Source: Nephrocerus scutellatus (lineage: Eukaryota > Arthropoda > Insecta > Diptera > Pipunculidae). From it: 64,000 nt of DNA. The translations under genes and the position numbers were made by a program. The stretch's first letter is position 1. Each line of letters starts with the position of its first letter. Below are positions 1 to 12,223 of the stretch, in pieces. Location: assembly GCA_947095585.1 (NCBI GenBank), contig OX352763.1, forward strand, positions 20,323,462-20,387,461, written 5' to 3'. The notes under the pieces are model-generated. The model worked only from the letters and a program-made list of their open reading frames with translations. It did no database searches and was not told the DNA's origin.

Positions 1-1044
1 AACATTTTGCATACTCGAAAAACACAAAACGGCCGCCCGCCGGCAGCTTATAGGTCACATGATACAGTGCACTGAAATCCAAATGCAAAAATTAATTCCG
101 CGCAGTTGACTCGATCGGCGAGAATCGAGTCTTTTGCTGCTTTACATAGTTGTGGCGGGCGGGCTCTGACTGTGACAACATGGAGTACAGGAAGAATTAA
201 TGCGGTCGGCTGGTTAGCCCCCTGTTTTAAGCCTCGAGTATCAGTATCATTTCCACTTGGACTTTCTTTCGCCTGAGGTGATGGCTGTAAGTGCAACAAA
301 ACACACACCTCTCAGGTTAACCCATCTCGTCACATAAAAGAGGTGTGTCTTAGCTCAAGGTAACCCTCATTTTGTTCGCGTTACATATCTTCGACGCACT
401 AGCACCGCATTGCGGCATTGTTACAATTGTTTTGTTAAAAGGAACATATCATTCTTTCTTTCTCTCTTTCTACGTTTTTTTAATTACCTTCTTTTACGAC
501 CAAGAAACAAGAAACCAGAACAACAACAACAACAGCTGCTGCATGTTAGGTGCATTTCTTTTTTAAATTGTTGTTGCTGCAACAATAAAAATGCATTGAC
601 GTAAAGGGTTGAAATGATTCGTTCCTTTATTGATGGCACTTCTGCGACTTCAACTGACGAAGGGCGAAGCTTCCAGCGAATACCAAGAGTGCGACGCCAC
701 ATGTGTGCGCTTATTGTGTGCTTCCCCCTCGCTGTTACTGGTCAGTGCAATAATGTAATGCAACTGCGATTGACGATCGTAAGTAAATTATAAAAATGCA
801 ATCCAACGTCAAAGTCGTAATCCGTTTCCCTTTGCAAACTCATATATACATTGTTGTTGGTTTATGTTCGTATAAATAATGCTCCGTTGCATCATAAGTT
901 CCATTAGTGGCGCCATGATGTTTGTTTAGTGCACGGCGGTTGGGTTTATTTTGTTATTCATAGGTAATGCAATAGGGAAAGAGGTAATGCTAAGTTAGAT
1001 CAGCGCCGATTATTATTATTATTATTATAATTTTTTAAAAGTTT
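1..1044. other. No gene recognised, left edge
   Basis: I see no supported gene here. The stretch holds a GC-richer patch near positions 30-50, a CAA-rich run near 520-535 and an ATT trinucleotide run at about 1010-1028. Short open frames on both strands lack recognisable motifs. Confidence 0.6.
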
Positions 1045-1330
1045 ATACGGAAGCACCTAGAACCTGAGGGCCAATCAATTCCAAATTTTAATAGATAGTG
1101 TTGTCATCGGAGACACAAGTTTGTGCAAAGCTTGAATACTGTTGGGCTAATTTTGAAAAAAATTATATGGTAGCCCATAGGCACTGGGGCCCGATCTCTT
1201 CCAATTTTTTCTGGAAAGTCATGCGTGCAAAGTTTGAATAAAATTGGTCTTTAGGAAGTGGGTTAAAAATTTATCATAAGTTTTGGCCACAAACAAATAC
1301 ACAAACTATACACGGGCAAGTGAAGATAAT
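1045..1330 (+). repeat. Dispersed repeat family, copy 1
   Basis: This stretch shares a set of phrases with 10215-10545: TTGTCATCGG followed by an A/T-rich word, GTTTGAATAAAATTGG, and the phrase GGGTTAAAAATTT (copy 2 has GGCTAAAAATTG). The shared order of phrases suggests two diverged copies of one interspersed repeat. No coding capacity or terminal repeat is visible, so the class is unknown; a non-autonomous DNA element or a LINE 3' region is possible. Confidence 0.5.
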
Positions 1331-3589
1331 CTAGAAAATCTAAAGAAGTACATGTTGGCCCCGTATCTTAGCGGGTTCCCAATTAAAATAGTTTTGGCAA
1401 ATTCGTGGTAGTGAAATTTATTGACGATCTCGAGTCAATCGTTGCGCTTGGAACCAGAAGCCAACAAAACCTACTTTAGACCATCAAGACTTTTCAAATC
1501 CAGAAGCTTACACATAACATGCAAGCTGCAGACCGGACAATTGTCTTACCAGTATTTATACAATCCGAGATTGATTTGAGAGCTTAGCAAGAAGCGCTCA
1601 GATACCTTAGCCGTGTTTGATAGGGAAGTCTTACTAAGAGTTGTTGCACCTGCAAGCGAGAAAGGTCGATTCCGGAGTCTTTGAAATGATGAGATCTGTG
1701 AGCGTTACTGCGATGTTGACATAGTGAAGAGAACCACGCTGTAAAGGCTCCGGTGAGCTGGACACCTAGTGAAGACAATCCTGTTGGATAGTCCTCTGCG
1801 GAAGTATTTAAGTGACACGACAGCCAGTCTACGATTAATTGATGCCCAAAGGGTTGCAAAACTGGATGACATCGGTTTGACATCGGGGCCGGTGGAAAGA
1901 TTTTTGGGGTTTCAGGTAGTAGAGTCAAATATTGTGATTACTTTTTTTTTTTAAACTGTAAAGTTTCCAAAATTGAAAGTATTACATGCATTTACGAATT
2001 AAAGATCATAACACAAAGTTGAACCTAGGTTGTAACAAATTCTCTGTATGTTATTCTTCTGTTATGTTTCCATTAAATGCATCAACATCAACATTTTATT
2101 TCATTTCAGAGAGGTAGACAACACTTTTCTCTAGAAATTGTCTAACTTTTGGAATGCACAAAGGCAGAAAAACAATTTGTATCCGCAAAATCTTATTGTA
2201 TATGGGTATGTAGCAAAATTAGCCAACAAAAAAAAAACAGGAGAAGAAAACTCCCACAGACATTTCTCCGGCATATCTCACTGTCAGGATTGCGGTGGAA
2301 ACTCGAGCTTCTTCTTTGAGTTGGATTGCATTTTTGAAATTCATATTTGCCACCGGACATATTGTGTTTAGAACAGGCTAATGACTGCTGCCAGCATGTA
2401 CGCACAGAACAGTTCAACTTTGCCGTCATTTCCTGAAAGGCACAGCCAAGTGAGTAATATTCATACATAACTTTCCTCTCAGACCGGGCTGCTCATAATA
2501 TCTTAACGGTTGCAAACTTCGCGCAATAGCTCAGATTTATTACCATATACTTAACCTTATAAAACTTCGAAATATCTTCCCTTGGATATCAGCAGATTTA
2601 TGCAGAGTAAATTTAAGAAGTAAGGCGAGAATGAATTGCTATGATATGCCCTTATGTCCATCCTCTCAACTGACTCTAATAGAAATGAAATCCTAGGATT
2701 TCTCAAATCCAAATATGTACGCGCCAAATAGCAAAGACGACGACGCCGACGATGTGGTGGAAGGAAAACTTGAAAAAATTTAAAAACCAAAAGAATTTGT
2801 TCCAAGGAATTTGATGTTTTCTAGATGGATGCGATGTGCCTTTTTGTAAAGCAGGCAGTCTGAACTGACGGCACCCATGGCTGAGCAAAGAGCGCACCCA
2901 TTGTCCTTCTCTCGCTTGAATTAGGAATGCATCCCCGCACATCATCTCTGCTTGGGAATGCATTTCTTTAGTTGATGGAGCGTCGGAGCGTGAGTGAGTG
3001 ATGGGTGCTAGCTTAGGGTTCCTTTTTTGTGTGTATTGTGTGTGTGTGTGTGTTTTTCCTTTTCAAAGTTGGATCCCTTTGATGTTTCCTCAAGAATAAA
3101 ATAGGACCGGAAATCGCTAATAAAACACAGTACGTCGAGACGGACGGATCTGAGTTCACCGAAAGGGCAAAGTGTCTTTCACTCTTAAATGTGATGACGA
3201 AGAAGTCATCCTTCTTCTTCCAAGCACCACCAAAGATGCCGCATACAAGTATAAGCTAACAGAACAGAGGAGTTTTTTAACCTACAAAAAAAAAAGCTTA
3301 CCAACTAGAGTGGAATTGGTTGATGATGACGACGAATCAGCAAGCCTAATTCGAGCTAATGAAGCGGAACATTCTGTGTCGAGTTTGTGTGATTTCGAAG
3401 AAAGGTCGACGCTATAGATTGGAATCAACGTTTTATAAATTTATAGGAATATTTAATGACGTAGTACATATATGGTTTTATGTTTACTCTACTAGTACCA
3501 CTACAGTGAGTGGTAAAATTTGAGACGATTTTTCTAAATTATGAATACAAAGCGAACGAGCGCAACAAGTTTTTCTCCTAAAATTAAAT
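1331..3589. other. No gene recognised
   Basis: No supported gene. There is a GT dinucleotide run near 3032-3053 and several poly-T and poly-A tracts. The acidic open frame at 3172-3417 (+) has no family motif that I recognise and no convincing splice context. Confidence 0.55.
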
Positions 3590-3802
3590 ACTCCAATCTG
3601 ATGTGCCACAGGGCTCCGAAGTTGGTCAATTTTATTTATATTTTATGCATTCTAGTAGATTGATATTTTTGTAGTAAGCAGATGATGCCTTAACTTAACT
3701 GAGGCATCCTTTTTGATCACTTTATCAAGCTCCGCTAAGAATGACTTTGGGTTTGGAATTTAGTCCTAATAAGTCAGTAGTTATAGAGGATGGTCCATCT
3801 AG
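3590..3802 (+). mobile_element. LINE reverse transcriptase fragment (decayed)
   Basis: With frame changes and stops, the plus strand reads VPQGSEVG, then an ADD box near 3680-3690, then LGLEFSPNKS near 3750-3775. These match, in order, the RT palm motifs PQG, (Y/F)ADD and the following GL.xNxxKS segment of non-LTR retrotransposons. Only about 200 bp survive, with an interrupted frame. The fragment abuts the mariner copy that starts near 3806. The clade cannot be assigned. Confidence 0.5.
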
Positions 3803-3805
3803 CTT

Positions 3806-5090
3806 TTGCAATTTCATATACCGGTTATTTCAAGTGTTGCAACACTTTCGGCAATCGTGTTAATACAGAAAATTAGTTTAATGTTTGACATTTACGAAAT
3901 GGGTCGCTTAACGCTTAAACAAAATTGTGAAATATTGAAAACTTTCTTTCAAATTGGTCAGTCTTCTACCCAAACTGTAAGAACTTTTAGTAGATTGCAG
4001 TAGAAATGAAATTACTACAAGGCAATTTGTGGATCAATTTTTGAAGCGATTTCGTGAAACTGGATTGTTATTGTATACACCAACACATGCACGTGCTTTT
4101 ACAGTGCGTACAGCCGAGAACATTGCATCTGTTTCTCGGAACGTTCAATTTTTAATGTGACCTTTCACAACATTTTCGGTTCCCTAATTGGGCTCTGAAA
4201 CGCTTCCAAGAAAATGAGCATTTTTACCGAAAAATTATTTTTTCCGACGAAGGTCATTTTCACCTCGGAGGCTATGTCAACAAGCATTTGGGACTCAGAA
4301 AACCCACACGTAACCATGGAGAAGCCAATGCATCTACAACGAGTGGCTGTTTGTTGTGGATTTTGTACCGGCGGCATCATTGTTCCTTTTTTTTTTTTTT
4401 TTTTTCAAATATGAGCAAGGAGCCGCTTTACAGTCAATGGCAAGTATTTCCTAGCCATGTAAAACGAGTTTTTGTTAACCAGAATTCAAAAGGATGACAC
4501 GCACGATACTTAGTTTCAATATGACAGCACAACTTGGCACACAGCAAATGAAACCATCCATCTTTTGCACACGGTTTTCATGGATAAAATAATCAGCCGT
4601 AATGGAGATGTCAATTGCCCACCATGCAGCTTTGGACTTTTTTCTTGCGGAGATCCGTAAAGAATAAGTGTTACGCTAACCATCCAGAGACTATCCACGA
4701 TTTGAAAGATCATATCGATGTTATTATTGATGAGATGGGCTCTGAAAAATTGGTTGAAAGAATGGGGTACTGTAAAGTCAGCCGTGGAAGTCATTTGAAT
4801 GATATTGTGTTCACAAGGAGCACAAAATGGGCTCTATAATAAAAGGGGAAAGGCTCTGTGGTATCACAATGGACCGTACTTCGGTCTAAGTGTGCAATAG
4901 CAGCAACCGAACCTAACCTAACCTAACCTATTGTGTTCCATACTTAATGGCAATGTATAACACTCTTTCTAATAAAACAAACCGCTTTGAAAAATATTCA
5001 TTCGTCTTTGAATTTAGAGCCAAATTAAATTGAAAACGTTAGATGCGCCGGTTCCAAAAAAAGTTTCTGACCACTACCTAATTATTACCA
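3806..5090 (+). mobile_element. Tc1/mariner transposase pseudogene
   Basis: The frames read, in order: a helix-turn-helix start with GRLTLKQNCEILKTFF (near 3900-3950); the catalytic block IIFSDEGHFHLGGYVNK (near 4227-4280), which contains the first Asp of the DDE/D triad; ENPH and EKPM (near 4300-4330); a second block YDSTTWHTANETI with the second Asp (near 4520-4555); a damaged RNGDVNCPP block (near 4595-4625) where the third Asp region is lost in a small deletion; and the C-terminal HLNDIVF (4794-4812). A T-run near 4387-4405, stops and frameshifts make it nonfunctional. The reading resumes after a nested 116-bp insertion at 4813-4928. No clear terminal inverted repeats were found, so the outer limits are approximate. 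Confidence 0.85.
4813..4928 (+). mobile_element. 5'-truncated LINE tail with (CCTAA)n end and TSD
   Basis: This 116-bp segment interrupts the mariner C-terminus right after the HLNDIVF codons. It is flanked by perfect 10-bp direct repeats TATTGTGTTC at 4803-4812 and 4929-4938. Deleting the segment and one repeat rejoins the mariner sequence. The insert holds TGGTATCACAATGGAC and ends with about four CCTAA units (4911-4930) instead of poly(A). A target-site duplication plus a simple tail is the signature of target-primed reverse transcription, and the short length fits a dead-on-arrival LINE. The motif (TTAGG)n is the usual insect telomere repeat, which flies have lost. Confidence 0.75.
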
Positions 5091-6479
5091 ACTTATGCCC
5101 ACCCCATCAGTGATACCCTGCTTTGCAAATCCCTTCAGCTATTCTGTATGGGACTAAGCCAACTCTGGCTAAATGCTTAACTTTACAAGCAGTATATTCT
5201 AAACAACAAGTTTTACCGAATCCAAAAATGGCAGCTTCATTCTGTAAGCCAGAATATAGTGTTGACAAAAAACTAAACTAAAACTATTGGCAATTACTGT
5301 CAGTTCACATATGCCATCAACCAAGCAAGGACAACGAAAAATTCAGTTCAAAGCGCAGAGTTCAATTCGGGCATGAGCCCCAACTGTACGAATTGGACGT
5401 CGTCCTTTCCGTGAATTCTCATAAAAAATTTATATCGTTTTTAGTATTCGTTTGTGTTGCTTGTGCAAAGTACGAGCGGTACGCTCAGCTGAGAACTATG
5501 CTGCATGCATGCTATCTTCCAAGGATATAGCGGAGATTTTTTCGGTGCTCCTTTACTATTTAACGTAGCGGTATGATTTTTCGTAATTTCGTATGCACGC
5601 ATGAGGAATCGCATTTGCTGTCAGGATGTGTCCGCTTTGTATATTTTATGATGATGATAAGGCCAACAATTGAATACAAAAGTGCTCCTTGTGCGCACAC
5701 CGCCTGGACAACTACGTGGCTGATGTTCGATTCGTTGAATTTTCTAAATAAAAGATTTCATATTCAAGTCAATTGCGAAATAATTTATTGAATTTTTGAA
5801 AAAGGGTTCACTTAGTTGGTGCGATACGATTCGATTCGTTTCGTTGCGATTGGACGTCTATTATTGGACGCTGATTGCAATTGTAAATGTATTAGTGCGA
5901 ATGGCTTTCAAATGGGAAAATAAATGGCTTACTCCGTCTTTGTTCTCTTGAGAATGCGAACGAAATATTTATCCACGTTTCGCAAGGATATGGAATTCGC
6001 AGCTGACTATAATATCATGGGGTTCCTTTTTTTTCTCTCTCGGCTATAAATTCGTCATAGGTATTTTTGCTGTTGCACCCTGGTTGAGCGTAATTTATAT
6101 GATGTGACGGAAATAACTAACATTGCATCCGGATGCCTGCGTAAGTTTTGCTAGGGAGATATACCGTTAAGATTCTCTCTGCCCTAGAAAAGAAGGACAA
6201 TTTTTTTTAATTGCAAAAAGAATACTAATTCATGACTATTTGATTTTTTATGCCAATTCTCGAAATTTAGGCTAAAACGGTTAAAAATCATATTTATATA
6301 AAACGATCTCATAGCAAGTAGTAGTGGCTTGGTGTAATAATCTGAGAAAAATCACACAAGAGCACTCAGTCGGTCTATTGTTATCGTTCCCAGTGAGTTC
6401 ACTATTCAACTCTCTTCATTACTTTAACGACCGAAATTCTTCGATCGTTATTATATCCCTTCCAAAAACGTTCATCCAT
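5091..6479. other. No gene recognised
   Basis: No supported gene. Short A/T-rich open frames occur in both strands, with no motif, splice pattern or repeat that I can assign. Confidence 0.55.
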
Positions 6480-7990
6480 AGTCTGGAGACCTACTTAGAA
6501 AATGTGTAGTTTTTTCTGCTTCCTCTAGATAAGACTTACATATTGAATCCAATATAAGTACCAACTTGATCACATGACTTCTAGTCGGGCTATATGTAAA
6601 CCGACCATGCTCCGACAGTTCCTTCTGGATATTCCCAAAATGAACTTTGTGGTGTTTTTGTTCGGCCTATCCACAAACTGGTATTTCTATATCTTTTTAT
6701 GGAGTTCCAACGATGTTTCTGTTCGGTTTCCATAAATATTCGAATACCAGTGAGCCATACACTCAAGCAAAAAATTGGTTCCAGACCAGTACGAATATCG
6801 GAAGAACCACTTCTTGCAAGTGTATCAGAAAATGTATTTCCTTTTATTACTGTATGTTCCGGAACCCAGATAAGAGTGACGAAATTCCATATTGAAATAG
6901 ATTTCAGTCTTCTCTTAAATTCTAGAACAATCTCCGAATTGACACAAGGTGATTCAAGTACTAGTAGAGCCGCTTGACTTTCACTACATATTGCAAAGTT
7001 TCGTCCTTGTATCTTTTTAGAGACAGCCCAGTTGCCAACTTGTAAAATAGCAAATATTTCTGTTTGAAAAACAATTTGCCATTTTCCAAGTACGAATGCC
7101 TCCTTAGAATTCTCATCTAAGAATCATCCTGACGCAGTTCCTTCATCGGTAAGAGAACCGTCATAGTAGAATATGGGTTCGAATTTCTTAAGGATCTCAA
7201 TTGAATTTATCCAACTTTCCCTGCTAGGGTATTAAACTTTATATCCTCTTTTGAACATAAGAAATGACGCAATACTGTCCACAGGCATCAGGAGCGTAGG
7301 AATTTGTTCCGAAACCTTTTGGAATATGTTTCCATGCCCACTCTTATGCTTATAATGCCACCCTTTATTCTTGTGAAGTCGACATATAGGTTTTACCGCT
7401 TCCATCTGAATAACTATATCCAGAGACGGCAGATTTAGTAGTGTATTGAGAGCATATACCGATGTAGAGTGCATTGCGCCCGTTATTCCTAGGCCGTCGA
7501 TCATTTGAAATATGTTTAATGTCCTCTTAGCCATTTCCAGACAAGTTCTTGGACACCAAACTACTGAGCATATGTGAGAATGGGTTTGATTATCGTTAAG
7601 TACAACCAGTGTACCATTTTCGGACTCAGCCCCATGATTTACCAAATGCTCATTTAAATTGAATAAAGGTAAACTGAGCTTTCGATATTCTCAATTCCAG
7701 GTGAATCTTCCACATCATCTTGCAATCTAGAATTACTACTAGATATATGACGTCCGTGGATATTTGCAAAGTGAATTTATTTCGGAACAGAAGTTCTTAT
7801 AGGATTCGAGCTTAGCCTTCTTTACTTTTGCTCCTATAGGTCCTATAATTCTCCAAGTCGCTTTCAAGATCTGTTTTAAAGGCTCTATTGAGAAGCTACC
7901 GTGAGACCTTGTGAAGTTTTTAAAGTTCACTGTTCGCACAGGGAAGAGTTTTTCCTTTCCACTCCTTTCTAGCTGTACAGGACTCAGCAA
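6480..7990 (-). mobile_element. LINE ORF2 remnant: linker, RT C-terminus and RNase H
   Basis: Read on the minus strand from right to left. A pre-RT linker lies at 7990-7740 with KVKKAKLESYKNFCSEI, typical of the endonuclease-RT spacer. The RT thumb lies at 7645-7232 with VVWCPRT, LGITGAM and LNLPSLDIVIQMEAVK. An RNase H domain at about 7200-6640 shows YYDGS, TEIFAIL, SESQAALL and WVPEHTVIKGN. The core RT (fingers, palm, ADD box) is missing between the first two blocks, so this copy has an internal deletion as well as stops. The usual SDSQ aspartate reads as Glu. A C-terminal RNase H points to the I/LOA/R1 side of non-LTR elements. Confidence 0.8.
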
Positions 7991-10214
7991 AGCTATTCAT
8001 TAAGGATTAACACATAATTTGTGTTCTTTCTTCAATTTCAGCTTCGTTTGTGAACTTCCTTTTGCGCCTCCAAAGACTAGTTTAATCTTGAGGATGCAAC
8101 AGATGTTTCAAGGATGGCCCTCGAGTATAAACCTGTGACATTCTCCAAGAGAAGACATCCCACTGACTCAGCAAGATGTTGCCCTCCGATGATGACTCAC
8201 TAATAAGTGAATTCTCACCCATTGCCAGTAGATTGCTGCCTCTGAGACCTTTGCCAGACATCTCAGCTATCATAGCAAGATTTACTAAAATAATAGACGT
8301 TATGACAAAGCATTTGAGATATCCATCTGAAGCGACCGAACTATTAAAACTGAAGAAAAACTTCTCATAGCTAGTCAATTACACAATCTTTTAAGCGGAT
8401 TTAATTGAAAAATATCCACCATTATAAACTTTTCATTAACCCAATGCAAAGATCTACTATTTTCTCTAATCATCTGATTGGCCAATAAAGGTAATTAATT
8501 TAATTTTTATCTTGCAATCCACTAGGGCCCAGGAAATGCAAATTTAAGTTCTCACTACAAATGGCTCTGTAAAAAAATCAACTTTCATAAATCATTTGTG
8601 ATGCATAAGCGAAAATAATGAATTTAAACTCCTAAGATGGAATTAGAAATAATTATCCTGCAAAGTTTTCATGAACCTAATTGAAATAAATCTATTTCCA
8701 ATTCCTTACCCAAGGCACAACAGTAAATTCTTAATAAAAAGTCATCGTGACAGATAAAAAATGAGGGAAAATTCCAATTGATTACAGTGAGGAAATTTAA
8801 TTTTCCTGTTTTCTATTTTTCAACCAAACATCAGTCGATTATTAAATTTCATTTATTTCAAAGCGCAATTTGTCAATGGTTCCGGTAAGTTTTTGCCTTG
8901 CGACTCGGACGAATTGCTAACCATTAAACGGTCGATGTACAGTATTCAATGTTGAAGGAAATTCCATTCGATTAATAACAATTTACCCTTTTGAACATTC
9001 GACCTTATGTGCACAGATCGCACATCAAACATAATAGAAGTCCACAAAAAGCAAAAAGGTCACGTTTAAGAGCCGACAACTCAAGTCATCTGCGACGACG
9101 ATTACAAAACGGCCATATTAGACCCAAGAATTTTGGTTCTCTTGTTCTTTTAACCAATCATCTGGAAAGAGTAAAGCATCAATTTTAATTGAACCTAATA
9201 ACAAGCCACTTCCGCCCGTCCCGTCGGGTACTTTTACTTTTTTTTTCTATTAGCTATGCTATCGGTTTGCAAGAAAATAAAACAAAATACGAAATACTCA
9301 AATCCCCTCAAAATCACTCAACGTCGGTCTGTGGGAAGAGTATGCGTGTATTAAGCTGTGTTCTCTGCACTATGCCTTAAACTGAAAATAAAAGAAAATC
9401 AAACGTTAGAGTATTCTTGTGTGCAAGAATCGTAGAGGAGTTGCAAACGTTTCTTATAATAATTGAATGGAAAACTCTATGGAATAGGCGAACATTTACA
9501 TATCTATTAACATATCTTCTTTCGTTATATGCGAAAGGCTCAGTCTGGACGGGTCTGTCGATAGACAATTTGACTATTAGTAGATCAAATAACCGCAGGA
9601 TATACATGCGGCATAAAGTACTCACAATAAAAATATCCTTAAGATGCCGCCACATCCACATTCAGGAAAATAATCAGCAAAACCAACGAGCGATGGTGGT
9701 GGCTCACATCAGAGGACAGCCCATTTCTTGTTGTACATCTTGCGGATTTTCCTCATCTCTTGAGATCATCAAAAGGAAAAGCTTTTGGCATTTTCCAAAA
9801 GAAGGCTCGTCTTTCTATCCATTCTTTTGTTTGGTTCTTGTGTTATAAATTTCGAAGGATCCAAGTACAAAAGAACTTCATGTGCCTTTATTAGTCTACT
9901 TATATTTTAGTATTAGCATATCTCCTAAAGGACGGCAATAAAAATGAAAATAGTTTCCCTAATAATATGCAAGTAGCCCGTATTATGATATTATGTACGC
10001 CGCGGGGATGGTAAACACAACAAAAATACGAGACCATACATGAAAATTTGAGATGATGTCGGAAATGATGTTCTCTTCAATTCATTCCATCCGGTTTCAT
10101 ACGTATAAGTGGTTTTTGTAATGACGCAGAATTACGTTCCACTTTAGGTACGGAATGATAACTCGTTACTCAAAGAAGCGTTCAACTAGTGGTTTGGTGG
10201 GGCGAAGAATAAAA
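7991..10214. other. No gene recognised
   Basis: No supported gene. The open frames at 8082-8378 (-), 8991-9188 (+) and 9417-9848 (+) show no family motif. Part of this stretch may be older LINE sequence upstream of the copy ending near 7990, but I could not read endonuclease motifs. Confidence 0.5.
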
Positions 10215-10545
10215 TTTTTAATGTAAATTCTCTAGTTGGAGATAGACACATTTGGGTAAAGTTTTAATAAAATTGGTTAATTTTAAATTTTTATATTGGA
10301 GTCCCTTTTTACAAAAAGTGTTGTCATCGGCGATACTTATGTGTATACAATTTGAATAATAGAAAATATTGTCATTGAAGATACTCGTAAGCATCTGCGA
10401 AAAGTTTGAAAAAAAATCGGGCTTTAGAAAGTCGGCTAAAAATTGTTCACAAGATTTGTCGAGCTAGCCAGCCAGCCAGCCACCGATACACGTGCACGCG
10501 ATTTTAATAGAAGTATTGAGAATTTAAAAAGAATTACCCTGTTCA
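10215..10545 (+). repeat. Dispersed repeat family, copy 2
   Basis: This is a diverged relative of 1045-1330. It shares TTGTCATCGG near 10320, TTTGAATAATAG-type phrases, and GGGCTTTAGAAAGTCGGC near 10420. It ends with a short AGCC repeat (about 10463-10482) and CACGTGCACGCG. The coding potential is nil and the class is unknown. Confidence 0.5.
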
Positions 10546-12223
10546 AGTGTAAAAAACAGTATTTCGAATACATGTTCTAATTAAAATAAATTATAACGAA
10601 GACTCTGTCAAAAACGATTGCGGTTGCAGCTCAGACAGTCACTTAAAAAACGCAACACCACACCTAACACTGTTAATGTACCGCCATCAAGATACGAGAT
10701 GTCTTGGATTAACGTGAACACCGCCAATTGAGGGCATAATTCCACGGTCCCCCTTAGACGCGGATTAGCAATACGACAATCAACGTCCATCATGGAAGAT
10801 GTAACAGTATTAACTCAATGGTTAGAGCAGAACCTATCTAAATCCTTGCCGATCTTTGGTTTACGATGCGTGTCACGTGACGTGACGTGTATGGCGCCGC
10901 GTGTCGTGTGACGTCTAGAATGCGCATCGTCAAGAACAGCCGCGTTTACCGTATGCACGAAATAATTTTTAAATCTATTTGCCATATATTAGTCTTTTGA
11001 AAAAATTAAAGAATTTGATTTCACATCCAATTAATTGCTGTAAACCGATCTTCACAAAGTGTAATAGGAATTCATGTGGGCTAGTACAATGCACGACAGC
11101 ATCATTTACGCCCTATCCAATTGAGTCTGTTGTTTCTGTAATGAGTTTTTCGAATGTGTAGGCTTTAGGTCATGAAAAAGCTCATCACTTTGCCAAATGA
11201 CTCATACGTTCAGCTCTTAGGTTGCAAAAAGGGTCTACCTTCTTTCATGGGAAACACTTTATTCTAAGTAAGTGCGTGTTTATGATTCTTACAACCATTT
11301 CGGTTTTAATTTTTTGTCTCAAGCTCAAACAGAATACCAACAAAAAAAAGGGTCAAAACGTTCCCAGTACAATCGTGTTAATGAAACACTTTGCCATAAT
11401 CCACATCACACTAAAGGGTCAACTTGTCGGGAAAGCAATTTTCTGTCAGACGCGCATCGATTAATTACAAACAGAATCGCCCAGAGATGTTCTTATGCCA
11501 TTGCTTTTGTAAGAAACAAAATGGTTCATAGCGTGTCGTCTTCTTCTCGTTATCGTCGTCGATTCCTTTCAGAAATTTCATCTTGCTTGCTACGGAAAGA
11601 AGGCGTCGGACGCATCAAGAAAACTTTTTAATGAATGTCTCATTGAATAGAGGGGCTGTTGGTCCTGTGAAACTGTTGCTAATTACATTCCGGCTCGCCA
11701 TCGTGCCACGTCGTACCGAATTTCATTCGTACGTCATTAAGGACAACCAAATTCAGAACAGCGCAAGGATAACAATTAGCTGCATCATTAGTTCCATTCA
11801 AAAGACTCGCGTCACAGACAAAGTCCTTTTAAAAATTTTTGTGTCGCCTTCGAAATATAAGCTTCTCCTTAGAGAACAAGTGAGAGAAAGTGATAGACAG
11901 AGATAGAAGTAGCAAGAAAGTGTCACTCGCAGAAGGATTTCTTTGTAACGGATGCTATTGTAAAGGCAATTCTGGTTCCGTTGGCAGCTGGTTGGTTGGC
12001 TGGCAACAACTATTACAACAACAGCGTCAACTATAGTCAAGTACCAGAGACTAACTTACTGACACAATGATACAATTACCATCAGAAATAACACAGAGGA
12101 GCATCTAAAAAATGATTTAACAGAACGTGACTAATTAATGTTTTGTCGCTCGTTGGTGAGCTACTTTGCGCCGCCTTAGCACCTCCCATGGAACACTCCA
12201 CGTTGTTCTCTATGTTCGTCTTA
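10546..12223. other. No gene recognised; contains CpG palindrome
   Basis: Apart from the CpG-rich block at 10861-10932, I see nothing that can be supported. Open frames at 11222-11464, 11272-11631 and 11583-11906 (+) overlap in different frames and carry no recognisable motif. Confidence 0.5.
10861..10932. repeat. CpG-rich imperfect palindrome with TGACG repeats
   Basis: The block is bounded by ACGATGCG (10863-10870) and its exact reverse complement CGCATCGT (10923-10930), and it is centred on the palindrome GGCGCC near 10893-10898. Between them lie several GTGACGTGAC/GTGTGACGTC words, which contain the CREB/ATF-type half site TGACG and the E-box CACGTG. It is strongly CpG-rich against an AT-rich surrounding. 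It could be a regulatory cluster or a transposon end; function is inference only. Confidence 0.5.

Noticed and set aside
4911..4930. True interstitial telomere array from (CCTAA)n
   Set aside because: Only about four units, located exactly at the 3' end of a TSD-flanked insertion; better explained as a LINE tail.
9417..9848. 143-codon plus-strand open frame
   Set aside because: Residues look like random translation of AT-rich DNA (IHIQENNQQNQR), with no motif and an overlapping antisense frame.
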